Of a stretch of 32,595 bases of DNA, positions 26,901 to 32,595 are shown piece by piece. Each line of letters starts with the position of its first letter. Position 1 is the stretch's first letter. The notes under the pieces were generated by a model. It did not search any database. It worked only from the letters and a program-made list of their open reading frames with translations, and had not been told where the DNA came from. The DNA comes from an uncultured Gammaproteobacteria bacterium (GTDB lineage: Bacteria > Pseudomonadota > Gammaproteobacteria > Pseudomonadales > Porticoccaceae). Location of the stretch: contig CAJXRS010000025.1 of NCBI GenBank assembly GCA_913060555.1, forward strand, positions 1 through 32,595. The letters run 5' to 3'. Both the position numbers and the translations under genes were made by a program.

Positions 26901-27551
26901 CGCGGTCTGCGCCCGCTCCAGAAGCCCCACTTCACCGGAAACCTCATGGCTGCACACCGGCGCCGCAAAACCGGCGTCGCGGGCAAGCACCGCCAGCGCG
27001 CGCTCGTCGGCGGCATCCACCGTCGCGTGCAACAGGGCGATCGCCAGCCCCTCGCACCCCTGGGCGCGCAATCGGCGCAAGCGTGCGCGGGCCTGATCTT
27101 CGTCCAGCGGCCTCAGTGACTTGCCCTGGGCATCGCGGCGCGCATCGATGCCGATCGCGGTGGTGCAGAGGGGGCTGGGGCGCCGAATGGCCAGCGCGAA
27201 CAGATCCGGCCGCGACTGATCGCCGATCCACAGCAGATCCTCGAAACCGGCGTTGGTCAGCAACGCACAGGGCGCGTGGCGGCCTTCGAGCAATGCATTG
27301 GTGGTCACCGTGGTGCCCAGGCGCAGCTCGGCCAGCCGGCCAGCGGGCATGGGCTCGCCTGAAGGAACCCCGAGCAGGCGCCGCGCGCCCTCCACCACCG
27401 CATCCTGGTAATGGCCGGGCGCGGCACTGAGCAGCTTGGCGGTATGGATCCCGCCGCCGGGATCGCGGGCGATCAGGTCGGTGAAGGTACCGCCGCGATC
27501 GGCCCAGAGTACCCAGCCGGGCAGCTGTGCCGGGCCGTCCGGTTCAGCCAC
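23964..27551 (-). CDS. Fused HyuA-HyuB hydantoinase/5-oxoprolinase
   Basis: A 1195-aa fusion of the two subunits of ATP-dependent hydantoinase/oxoprolinase enzymes, which open cyclic amides such as 5-oxoproline or hydantoins. The HyuA half (1 to about 690) shows the actin-like ATPase motifs ADRGGTFTDLIA, GFDMGGTSTDVFA and VAFGGAGPQHACELA. The HyuB half (from about 690) begins near LFNNRFMAIATEMGEALRR and contains IPVHLGSMGASVQAV, GDGWLINDPYRGGTHLPD and GGAGTWPGGDG. The same fusion is seen in eukaryotic and many bacterial 5-oxoprolinases. The GTG start at 27551 overlaps the upstream hydrolase stop by eight bases, so the two are co-translated. The exact substrate cannot be read from sequence; acetone carboxylase-like relatives are less likely because both halves are fused. 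Confidence 0.9.
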   Translation of the reverse strand: MAEPDGPAQLPGWVLWADRGGTFTDLIARDPGGGIHTAKLLSAAPGHYQDAVVEGARRLLGVPSGEPMPAGRLAELRLGTTVTTNALLEGRHAPCALLTNAGFEDLLWIGDQSRPDLFALAIRRPSPLCTTAIGIDARRDAQGKSLRPLDEDQARARLRRLRAQGCEGLAIALLHATVDAADERALAVLARDAGFAAPVCSHEVSGEVGLLERAQTAVVEAALAPVLRRYTAHLAAQLPGTRIRLMQSDGTLTDAAYAAARNSIFSGPAGGVIGAAGTAATLGIEQVVGFDMGGTSTDVFAAVGRPAIRPAVEVAGQVVRAPALDLHTVAAGGGSRVFFDGARLRVGPESAGADPGPACYGRGGPAAVTDANLLLGRLYSAGFAPVFGRAGNRPLDPAAARSAFAALAGKTAGDDQVLELARGAVRIALEHMAGAVRRISVARGLDPRGHCLVAFGGAGPQHACELAQLLDMTQVLIPARASLLSAVGVGLAAPGVECQTPLTAGLTAAGVALAESALAELKGRAVAELRAQGEAPAEIDLLLRLHYANADTVLDLPMAPLAALRETFSREHEARFGFADPERPVQIALVLARARGRQGTPSVAATAARGTRLGEQPWMPLDGTAFERIPVWDGVGTEDVVGPALVLLDQSSLLLPPGWRAQATAQGVLARRMESGTTLAAGGGIAELELFNNRFMAIATEMGEALRRGAHSVNVRNRLDYSCAIFDDRGRLIANAPHIPVHLGSMGASVQAVIARCGAELRPGDGWLINDPYRGGTHLPDLTLVMPVHAPPAPRPFAYVAARAHHADIGGRAPGSMPADSRTLAEEGLCFAGEWVARDGRLDAERVRALLAHGRWPARDPAANLADLRAQLAACNRGARLLQQLAEARGAAEIGVQMAALLDYSAQALGRLLDRLAGGTHRVVMDEGQCIALRAVVGAGRLRLDFSGTSAMDAGNANAPLPVVRAAVMYALRCLVDESLPLNEGFLAPVDLQVPSPSLLDPKSPAAVVAGNVETSQAVADALLVALGAMAESQGTMNNLSFGNAEVQYYETLGGGAGAGPGFAGASGVHTHMTNSRITDAEVIERRFPVRIERFALRAGSGGAGTWPGGDGLAREIRLLTEMSVALIGNRRVRGARGQAGGGDGLPGVNTLVHPDGRAEVLPGRWSGALAAGSLLRIQTPGGGGWGAPDAAPPP

Positions 27552-28686
27552 GGACCGCCCGGAAGCAGCGGCGCACCTCGTCGACGAAGACTTCCGGGCG
27601 CTCGAAGGCGGCGAAGTGGCCGCCGCGGTCGAGTTCGCTCCAGTGGATCAGCTTCTTGAAACGCCGCTCCGCCCAGCGCCGGGAACTGCGGAAAATTTCC
27701 CGCGGATAGATGCTGCACCCGGTGGCCAGCTCCACCGGATCGTGGGAGAGGTGGTTGAAGCTCTCCCAGTACAGCCGCGCCGAGGAGGCAGCGCTCGCCG
27801 TGCACCAGTAGAACATGATGTTGTCGAGCAACTCGTCGCGGCCGAGGACGTTCTCCGGATGGCCGTCGCAATCCGTCCAGGCCCAGAACTTCTCCAGGAT
27901 CCAGGCGGCCTGGCCCACCGGCGAATCGACCAGCCCGTAGCCGACCGTCTGGGGGCGGGTGCTCTGCTCCTTCGAATAGCCGGAATCCCAGTCCTTGTAG
28001 TGCTGCATGCCCTCGAGCGCGCTCTTCTCCAGTGGCGTGAGGCTGTCGAAGGTCGCCGGATCCGGCTCCACGATCACCATATTGAGATGAATCGCCTCAC
28101 AATTGCCCAGGTTCTGCATGCCGATCGCGGTGGTCACCGCCGCGCCCCAGTCGCCGCCCTGGGCGTAGTAGCGGTCGTAGCCCAGCCGCAGCATCAGCCG
28201 ATTCCACTCGCCGGCGATCTTGTCGATGCTCCAGCCCGGCCGCGTGGGCTTGTCGGAAAAGCCGTAGCCCGGCAACGCCGGACACACGACGTGAAAGGCA
28301 TCGGCGGCGTCACCGCCGTGGGCGGGCGGATCCACCAGCGGCTCGATGACCTTGTGGAACTCGACGATCGAACCCGGCCAGCCGTGGGTGATCAGCAGCG
28401 GCCGGGCCTGGGGATGCGGCGAGCGCTGGTGGACGAAGTGAATGTCGAGCCCGTCCAGCTCGGTGGTGAACTGGTCGAACCGATTGAGCCGCGCCTCCCG
28501 GGTGCGCCAGTCGTAATGGTTCTGCCAGTAGCGGCAGACGTCCTGCACATAGGCGAGCGGAACGCCCTGGGACCAGTCATCGACCACTTCCTTTTCCGGC
28601 CAGCGCGCCCGCGCCAGGCGCTCGTGTAGATCTTCCAGCACCGCATCCGGAACCTGGATGCGGAAAGGTCGGACGGCATCGCTCAT
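27544..28686 (-). CDS. Epoxide hydrolase-like alpha/beta hydrolase
   Basis: The 380-aa protein has the epoxide hydrolase N-terminal domain (residues 1-about 105; FRIQVPDAVLEDLHERLARARWP) followed by an alpha/beta-hydrolase core. The oxyanion motif HGWPGS is at 101-106, the nucleophile Asp179 in QGGDWGA, and the catalytic His357 in GGHFAAFE. The nucleophile is Asp, not Ser, as needed for epoxide hydrolysis through an alkyl-enzyme ester. It resembles microsomal/juvenile-hormone-type enzymes in domain order but lacks their membrane anchor, so it should be cytoplasmic. The start follows GGGAG by six bases. It is first in a two-gene operon with the hydantoinase; the metabolic link between the two is unclear. 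Confidence 0.9.
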   Translation of the reverse strand: MSDAVRPFRIQVPDAVLEDLHERLARARWPEKEVVDDWSQGVPLAYVQDVCRYWQNHYDWRTREARLNRFDQFTTELDGLDIHFVHQRSPHPQARPLLITHGWPGSIVEFHKVIEPLVDPPAHGGDAADAFHVVCPALPGYGFSDKPTRPGWSIDKIAGEWNRLMLRLGYDRYYAQGGDWGAAVTTAIGMQNLGNCEAIHLNMVIVEPDPATFDSLTPLEKSALEGMQHYKDWDSGYSKEQSTRPQTVGYGLVDSPVGQAAWILEKFWAWTDCDGHPENVLGRDELLDNIMFYWCTASAASSARLYWESFNHLSHDPVELATGCSIYPREIFRSSRRWAERRFKKLIHWSELDRGGHFAAFERPEVFVDEVRRCFRAVRG

Positions 28687-28826
28687 GACGGTCTCCCGGC
28701 TCTGCGCCGCAGCGGTAAAGCACCGATGCTAGCCGGGCCCGCCGGCGCCCGCAATCGGCCGGTGGTTGATGCTTTAATGACCGGCGATCCCATCGGTGGC
28801 ACAGGCCCACACCCGGAGAACACACC

Positions 28827-29642
28827 TTGACTGTATCAGCCGACTCGAACGCTCCCCTGCTCAGCGAACGCCGCGGCGCCGTGGGCGTGCTCACCTTCAA
28901 CCGTCCGCAAAAGCACAACGCGCTGACCCCGCAGCTGCTGGAGCAACTCTGCGCGGTACTCGCCGACTGGGCTGCCAACGACGCAGTGCGCACCCTGGTC
29001 ATCACCGGAGCCGGCGACCGCGCCTTCTCGGCCGGTTACGACATTGGCGCCATCGAGACCGTCGGACCCGACGGCGCTGCCCATGCCCCAGATGGCCAGC
29101 GCAGCACCCCCTTCGAGCGCGCGCTGGCCGCGGTGCGCGACTTCCCCTACCCCAGCATCGCCATGATCAACGGCCACTGCTTCGGCGGCGCCCTGCACCT
29201 GGCGCTGTGTTGCGACCTGCGCACCGCCGCCGACCACATCAGCATGGGCATGCCGCCGGCCAGACTCGGCGTGGTGTACGCCCCGGAGGGCCTGTGGCAA
29301 TTCCTGCAGATGCTGGGCAGCGCCCGCACCCGGGAACTGTTCTTCACCGGGCGCAGCTATCGCGGCGGGGAATTGCGCGACCTGGGCATCGTCGAACATT
29401 GGCTGAGCGCCGCCGAACTGGCGTCGACCACCTTCGCGCTGGCCGATGAAATCAGCCACAACGCGCCCCTCGCCCTGCGCGGCATCAAGCGCTTGCTCAA
29501 TCGACTGGAAAATCCGGCACTCGACCCGGAACTCAAGGCGGAAGCCAATCGCCTGATTGCGGAAGCCTTCGCCAGTGCCGACCTCAAGGAAGGCCAGGCC
29601 GCGTTTCTGGAAAAGCGCAGCCCAGGGTTTACCGGAAAATAA
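28827..29642 (+). CDS. Enoyl-CoA hydratase/isomerase family protein
   Basis: A 271-aa crotonase-fold protein. Seen are the N-terminal GVLTFNRPQKHNALTP, the first oxyanion-hole segment DRAFSAGYDIGAIE and the second, NGHCFGGALHLALCCDLR. The usual catalytic glutamate region reads ARLGVVYAPEGLWQFLQ, so whether it hydrates, isomerises or hydrolyses acyl-CoA is open. The start is a TTG at 28827 with GGAG eight bases upstream (28815-28818), the only start that keeps the conserved N-terminus; no ATG is in frame before it. It is divergent from the epoxide hydrolase gene across 140 bp that must hold both promoters. Confidence 0.88.
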   Translation: MTVSADSNAPLLSERRGAVGVLTFNRPQKHNALTPQLLEQLCAVLADWAANDAVRTLVITGAGDRAFSAGYDIGAIETVGPDGAAHAPDGQRSTPFERALAAVRDFPYPSIAMINGHCFGGALHLALCCDLRTAADHISMGMPPARLGVVYAPEGLWQFLQMLGSARTRELFFTGRSYRGGELRDLGIVEHWLSAAELASTTFALADEISHNAPLALRGIKRLLNRLENPALDPELKAEANRLIAEAFASADLKEGQAAFLEKRSPGFTGK

Positions 29643-29721
29643 GCTTCGCTGCTCGCCCGTTGGTGCGCCATCCCTTCCGTAGTTCTGTCTGGGCCCACCC
29701 GCGCTATTGCTGTCGTTCGTT

Positions 29722-30177
29722 TCAGTTATCCGAAACTTCTTCAGCCCCTCTCCCGCCCGCGGGAGAGGGGGTTGGGGAGAGGGCCAGAACCTTTTGTCTA
29801 ATCGCTTCCAACACCGCCTCTGTCTGCGCCATCACTTCATTGTTCCAGAAACGCAGAACGACAAATCCCTGTCTGTTCAGCCAGTCGTCACGGCGATCGT
29901 CGTACACCGTCTGATCCGCATGCCGACCGCCGTCGAGCTCAACGACCAGCTTAGGTGAATAACAGACAAAATCGACGATATATCTGCCGACGGGCTTCTG
30001 GCGTTTGAATTTGAGGCCCATGAAACGATGGGCCCGCAGATACCGCCACAGCCGCCGCTCGGCATCCGTCTGGTCCGTGCGAAGCTGTCTGGCACGAGCC
30101 AGCAGTGTTCCACCCTCTCCCCCGGCCCCTCTCCCGCCAGCGGGAGAGGGGTGGGAGTTGTCCGATTGCTTCGGCAT
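29722..30177 (-). CDS. DUF559 (Vsr-like) endonuclease domain protein
   Basis: The 151-aa protein carries a DUF559 domain (about residues 24-135) with a restriction-endonuclease/Vsr-like fold: LRTDQTDAERRLWRYLRAHRF, then FKRQKPVGRYIVDFVCY with Asp69, VVELDGGRH with Glu80 and Asp82, and VLRFWNNEV. The acidic residues are intact. Function is not established; relatives are linked to mobile DNA and repair. The start ATG at 30177 follows GGGAGGGG. Oddly, both termini (SPAGGRGAGGEG near residue 11 and SPTPSPAGGRGAEE near 134) are translations of palindromic repeats that flank the core in opposite orientation, so the gene has absorbed, or is carried between, these elements. Confidence 0.82.
   Translation of the reverse strand: MPKQSDNSHPSPAGGRGAGGEGGTLLARARQLRTDQTDAERRLWRYLRAHRFMGLKFKRQKPVGRYIVDFVCYSPKLVVELDGGRHADQTVYDDRRDDWLNRQGFVVLRFWNNEVMAQTEAVLEAIRQKVLALSPTPSPAGGRGAEEVSDN
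29745..29783 (+). repeat. REP-like palindrome, copy 1
   Basis: CCCCTCTCCCGC (29745-29756) and GCGGGAGAGGGG (29759-29770) form a perfect 12-bp stem with a CC loop, followed by the tail GTTGGGGAGAGGG. It forms the 3' coding end of the DUF559 gene. Its tail points inward, toward copy 2. Similar palindromes are common in proteobacterial genomes. Confidence 0.85.
30112..30151 (-). repeat. REP-like palindrome, copy 2 (inverted)
   Basis: The same palindrome lies at 30126-30151 (loop CA) with its tail (30112-30125) on the left, so it is inverted relative to copy 1. It forms the N-terminal codons of the DUF559 gene. Copies 1 and 2 thus bracket the 330-bp DUF559 core as inverted terminal repeats. Confidence 0.85.
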
Positions 30178-30234
30178 GGCCCCTCCCTGATCCAGTCTCT
30201 GCCTGTTCTTGGGTCCCTCAGGCAAGGTAACTGT

Positions 30235-30474
30235 TCAAGCCGCCCAGCGCAGGATCTCGACCTCGGCGCCCTTGGTCACCGCATCCTCGGCCATCGCCAT
30301 CACTCTGCCGGTCATCTCCTCCGACAGGTAGTACTCCCCGCACTGACCACAGACCTGAGCCGGCACTCCCTTGATCACCACCGTCGTCTCCCCGCGTTGC
30401 AGGGTCACCGTTGTCCTGCCGTCGGCCACCATACCTGTTTTGCACATACCGCAGACGCGATTCAGTTCAGGCAT
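30235..30474 (-). CDS. YgiT-type zinc-finger antitoxin-like protein
   Basis: A 79-aa protein with two CxxC pairs (C8/C11 in CGMC, C42/C45 in CGQC), the zinc-binding arrangement of YgiT/MqsA N-terminal domains; VCGQCGEYYLSEE is typical. It lacks the C-terminal HTH of full MqsA, as do many short YgiT-type proteins paired with small toxins such as DUF4258. Here no toxin is next to it. Its ATG overlaps the end of the HicB gene by eight bases, so the two are translated together. Antitoxin function is inferred from family only. Confidence 0.8.
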   Translation of the reverse strand: MPELNRVCGMCKTGMVADGRTTVTLQRGETTVVIKGVPAQVCGQCGEYYLSEEMTGRVMAMAEDAVTKGAEVEILRWAA

Positions 30475-30682
30475 ACATCAACCGCCTGCCCTTGGGCTCG
30501 GGAATGGAACGACCTTCCTCCCGCGCCGTTTCGACCCAGAAATCCATGGCCTCGTTGGCTGCCTGGAGTGCCTCTTCCCGGCTATCCCCGTGCGCCATAC
30601 AGCCAGGCAATTCGGGCACATCGACGACGAATACACCGTCTTCATCGCTCCAGTAAATGATCATCTCGTACTTGTGCATCAC
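30467..30682 (-). CDS. HicB family antitoxin-like protein
   Basis: A 71-aa protein with a partial RNase H-like HicB fold: YEMIIYWSDEDGVFVVDVPELPGCMAHGDSREEALQAANEAMDFW is the complete family core. It lacks a C-terminal HTH or RHH DNA-binding domain, as in short HicB proteins. The start is GTG at 30682 or the ATG at 30679; GGAGG lies seven or ten bases before. The usual partner, a hicA toxin of about 60 codons, was not found on either side, so this is a solitary antitoxin or part of a new pair with the YgiT-type gene. The GTGATG start overlaps the stop of a short upstream frame that lacks its own start. Confidence 0.82.
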   Translation of the reverse strand: MMHKYEMIIYWSDEDGVFVVDVPELPGCMAHGDSREEALQAANEAMDFWVETAREEGRSIPEPKGRRLMYA

Positions 30683-30743
30683 TCGTTCACCTCCAGGCCG
30701 TATTTGACAATCACGGCCCGCACCTGTTTGACCTGATAGGGCT

Positions 30744-31037
30744 TTACCTTCGCACCGCTACCTTCTGATCGGTATGGCTGGTCTTGAGCAGGTCCGCCAT
30801 CACCACAGCCGGCGTGACGCTGACATAGGTCACCGCCCTCGTCTCCCCTCTCCCGCTTGCGGGAGAGGGGTCGGGGGAGAGGGCTTCGTCCAGCACCGCA
30901 GCCGCCTGGATGATGGCCTCCACCGCGAAGAGCCCACAGACCCGGGTGACCTTCCTGTTCTCCTTCGGCCGGTCCACCAGGGTCACCATCTCCGGATCTC
31001 CGTTGTTGGCGATGGATTTGAGCGTGATGCGCGGCAC
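30744..31037 (-). pseudogene. Probable remnant of a site-specific DNA methyltransferase
   Basis: The 97-codon frame (GTG start at 31037) begins PRITLKSIANN and continues VTLVDRPKENRKVTRVCGLFAVEA. These resemble two separated segments of large adenine-specific/type III-like methyltransferases (IPRITLKSIANN, and a later RVTGPFTVEA element), here joined as if the part between were deleted. In-frame similarity (KGEEVGGLV) continues upstream of the GTG until a stop. After LDEA the reading frame runs through a REP-like palindrome (SPDPSPASGRGE), then into unrecognised sequence. No catalytic motif is present, so it cannot be a working methylase. It may still be expressed as a small protein. The assignment is from memory of the family and only moderately sure. 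Confidence 0.45.
30845..30883 (+). repeat. REP-like palindrome, copy 3
   Basis: CCCCTCTCCCGC (30845-30856), TT loop, GCGGGAGAGGGG (30859-30870), then the tail TCGGGGGAGAGGG. It has the same orientation as copy 1 and lies inside the methyltransferase remnant, where it reads in frame. Confidence 0.85.
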
Positions 31038-31095
31038 CAGCCCGCCGACTTCCTCGCCCTTAGGGCGGCAAACGCAAGTGACATCCAGACTTCAG

Positions 31096-31165
31096 CCAAC
31101 CGCCAACCGCGAACCGCCAACCACCAACCACCAACCGCCAACCGCCAACCGCCAACCGCCAACCG
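31096..31165 (+). repeat. Ten-copy heptamer tandem array (CCAACCG)
   Basis: Ten uninterrupted 7-bp units run from 31096 to 31165: CCAACCG seven times, with one CGAACCG (third unit) and two CCAACCA (fourth and fifth). The array begins nine bases beyond the helicase stop on the minus strand. Its units are too short, and have no spacers, for CRISPR. A seven-base unit would shift frame on copy change, but I see no gene reading through it, so its role, if any, is outside coding sequence. Confidence 0.9.
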
Positions 31166-31174
31166 CTGCGGGCG

Positions 31175-32547
31175 TCAACCTCGCAGGTCGTCCAGGAACT
31201 CGGAGGCGGGGTCAACGCTGGTCACAAGCAGGTAATCCCGCGCTCGAGTGCAGGCGACGTATAGCAAGTGGCGTTCCGTGTCGTAAGCCTCTTGAAGGTC
31301 CGCGTCGTCCGCGACAGATTCGATTCGCTCCTGCAGCGGAATCACTTCATCGTCGCACGCCATCACGACAACTGCGCGGAATTCGAGCCCCTTGGCCAGG
31401 TGCATGGTACTGACCGAAAGCACGCCAGTGCTGGTCTCTACCTGTTCGTCGAGTACTTTGAAAGGCGATCCTGACGCCTGCGCGGCCTCCTTCGCACGAT
31501 CGATCTGCTCCGCCGATCGGACAAAGATACCGATCTCGTGCGGCACAACACCCTCTGCGATTCTCTCGCTGATCCACGCACCAACAGTTGCGATCTCTTG
31601 TTCGCTCCCATCGAAGACACGAATGTCCGGCGGCGGCCCATTGAATACTGAAACTGTGCCTCGGCGATCTTCTAGATTCCCGTCAACATCCGAGACCTGG
31701 GGTCCCAGCAGTCGGTCAGCCTGCATTCGAATCTGGTGCGAGGTCCGATAATTGATCCGCAACGTCTGCGAGCGGCCCCGCACATCTACGCCCAACGACT
31801 TCCACGAGAATGGCGTCTGGAAGATGCGCTGGCCGAGGTCACCGGCAAAGAACAGCGCATTGGGCCGACCGCCACCCAGGGCCGCCAGGAATCGTAGCTG
31901 AGCAACGCCGATATCCTGGGCCTCATCGATCACGGCACAGTCGGACGGCGGGTTCCGACGACTCCGGAGTTGCTCCGCCAACTGGCTGAACAGCTGCGCG
32001 CGCGTCACCAGCCCCTGCTCACCCAGGCAACGCTTCACTATCTCAAACACCTCCCACAAGGCGAGGCGCTGTTGCTCCGACAAGCGGGTCTTGCGTCCCA
32101 GGCGTTTGACGTCGCGATAGTCTTCCCACGTCTGCAGCTGCCACGCGTCCACGACGTCTTCCCATTCCCCAAGCAGAAACCGCGGACCAAACTTCTGTGC
32201 CCCCTTGCCATCCATCGCCTCGACCAGCAATTGCCTGACATGTTCTCTCGTTGCAATGGTCGGACGAGCGATATGCGCCTCATAAAGACGCTCGCCGACC
32301 CTGTCGATGGCGTGAACCTCCAGCCGCTCCGCCAATCTGGGCTCGTTGCTGATCAGCCGACGCAGCTTCACTCGAAGCGCATTGGCCAAGGTATCGGAAA
32401 ACGTCGTCAGGAGAACTCGCGCGTCCGGATCGCTCCGCGCCAGATGGACGGCACGATGCAGCGCGACGATTGTCTTTCCGGTACCCGCAGAACCGGCGAC
32501 TCGCGCTGGTCCGTTGTAGTCCTTCTCGACGATGTCGCGTTGTGCTG
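31175..32547 (-). CDS. UvrD/Rep-type superfamily 1 helicase, N-terminus missing
   Basis: The 456 visible residues are the C-terminal part of an SF1A helicase. Motifs in order: Walker A GSAGTGKT (residues 18-25 of the fragment), TTFSDTLANALR (Ia), Walker B AVIDEAQD (about 204-211), GDLGQRIF (III), LRINYRTSHQIR (IV), STMHLAKGLEFRAVVVM (V) and LLYVACTRARDYLLV (VI). It should be an ATP-dependent DNA translocase/helicase. The open frame continues upstream to the contig end; the internal TTG at 32389 is not the start because Walker A lies before it. Relatives often carry an N-terminal nuclease-like or other domain, which cannot be seen. Base and codon use are less GC-rich than in regions A-E, consistent with acquisition by transfer. 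Confidence 0.9.
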
Positions 32548-32595
32548 CTGTCTCTTATACACATCTCCGAGCCCACGAGACTAGGCATGATCTCG
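32548..32595. other. Illumina Nextera adapter and index (not genomic)
   Basis: CTGTCTCTTATACACATCT (32548-32566) is the Nextera transposase mosaic end. CCGAGCCCACGAGAC (32567-32581) is the read-through of the i7-side adapter, TAGGCATG (32582-32589) has the form of an i7 index, and ATCTCG (32590-32595) is the start of the P7 flank. Open frames ending here, such as the one reading LLYTSPSPRD, are artefacts. Confidence 0.98.

Noticed and set aside
29745-29783. Intrinsic terminator for the enoyl-CoA hydratase gene
   Set aside because: The hairpin is strong, but it has two further near-identical copies at 30112 and 30845 that do not follow + strand genes, and no U-tract, so it is better explained as a repeat element.
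30683-30800. Possible small gene just upstream of hicB ending in KYGLEVNE
   Set aside because: The frame is open and its stop overlaps the hicB start, but it has no start codon with a ribosome binding site and no similarity to HicA that I can recognise.
31096-31165. CRISPR array
   Set aside because: Units are seven bases with no spacers; this is a simple tandem repeat.
31970-32584. Open frame ending in LLYTSPSPRD on the + strand
   Set aside because: The C-terminal residues are translated adapter, and the rest is antisense to the helicase.

Overview
The window is 32.5 kb of GC-rich bacterial DNA. Short intergenic gaps, ATGA stop/start overlaps and the gene families present (NhaD antiporter, cytochrome b561, GldA/GldG-type ABC exporter, ATP-grasp/transglutaminase clusters) suggest a gammaproteobacterium. 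I cannot name a genus from sequence alone. No rRNA, tRNA or CRISPR array was seen. The last 48 bases (32548-32595) are not genomic: they match an Illumina Nextera adapter plus an index, so the biological sequence ends at 32547.

Region A (252-4626, + strand) is a tightly packed four-gene operon: a secreted retropepsin-like protein of the 'ATP-dependent zinc protease' family, a cysteine-free inactive transglutaminase fused to a multi-helix membrane domain, an ATP-grasp glutamate-ligase-like enzyme, and an exported succinylglutamate desuccinylase/aspartoacylase. The set looks like an envelope system that adds and removes amide-linked amino acids on an unknown substrate. Region B (4631-9108) holds a cytochrome b561, an orphan 116-aa protein behind a triple direct repeat that resembles sigma-54 promoters, a CaiB/BaiF CoA-transferase, a carboxymuconolactone-decarboxylase-like protein and an NhaD Na+/H+ antiporter.

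Region C (9310-18657, - strand) is a second, unrelated ATP-grasp/transglutaminase system. In transcription order it encodes a circularly permuted ATP-grasp protein, an alpha-E protein, a 1120-aa transglutaminase-DUF2126 protein, a permuted ATP-grasp/alpha-E fusion and a small transglutaminase. Comparative genomics has proposed that such clusters make and trim peptide-like tags; the substrate is unknown. Divergent from it, region D (19139-23960, + strand) is a three-gene ABC system: a GldA-like ATPase, a permease fused to a GldG-type domain that is internally duplicated, and a DUF4340 protein.

Region E (23964-29642) looks catabolic: a HyuA-HyuB fused hydantoinase/oxoprolinase overlapping an epoxide-hydrolase-like alpha/beta hydrolase, with a divergent enoyl-CoA hydratase. 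Region F (29722-32547) is a rearranged accessory segment. It holds a DUF559 endonuclease-like gene whose two ends are made of inverted palindromic repeats, overlapping YgiT-type zinc-finger and HicB antitoxin genes without a visible toxin, a probable remnant of a DNA methyltransferase interrupted by a third copy of the repeat, a ten-copy heptamer array, and a UvrD-type helicase cut off by the contig end.

The strongest candidate for under-described biology is the presence of two different ATP-grasp/transglutaminase systems within 18 kb, one beside a GldG-type exporter. The gene families themselves are known; their joint function and substrate are not.
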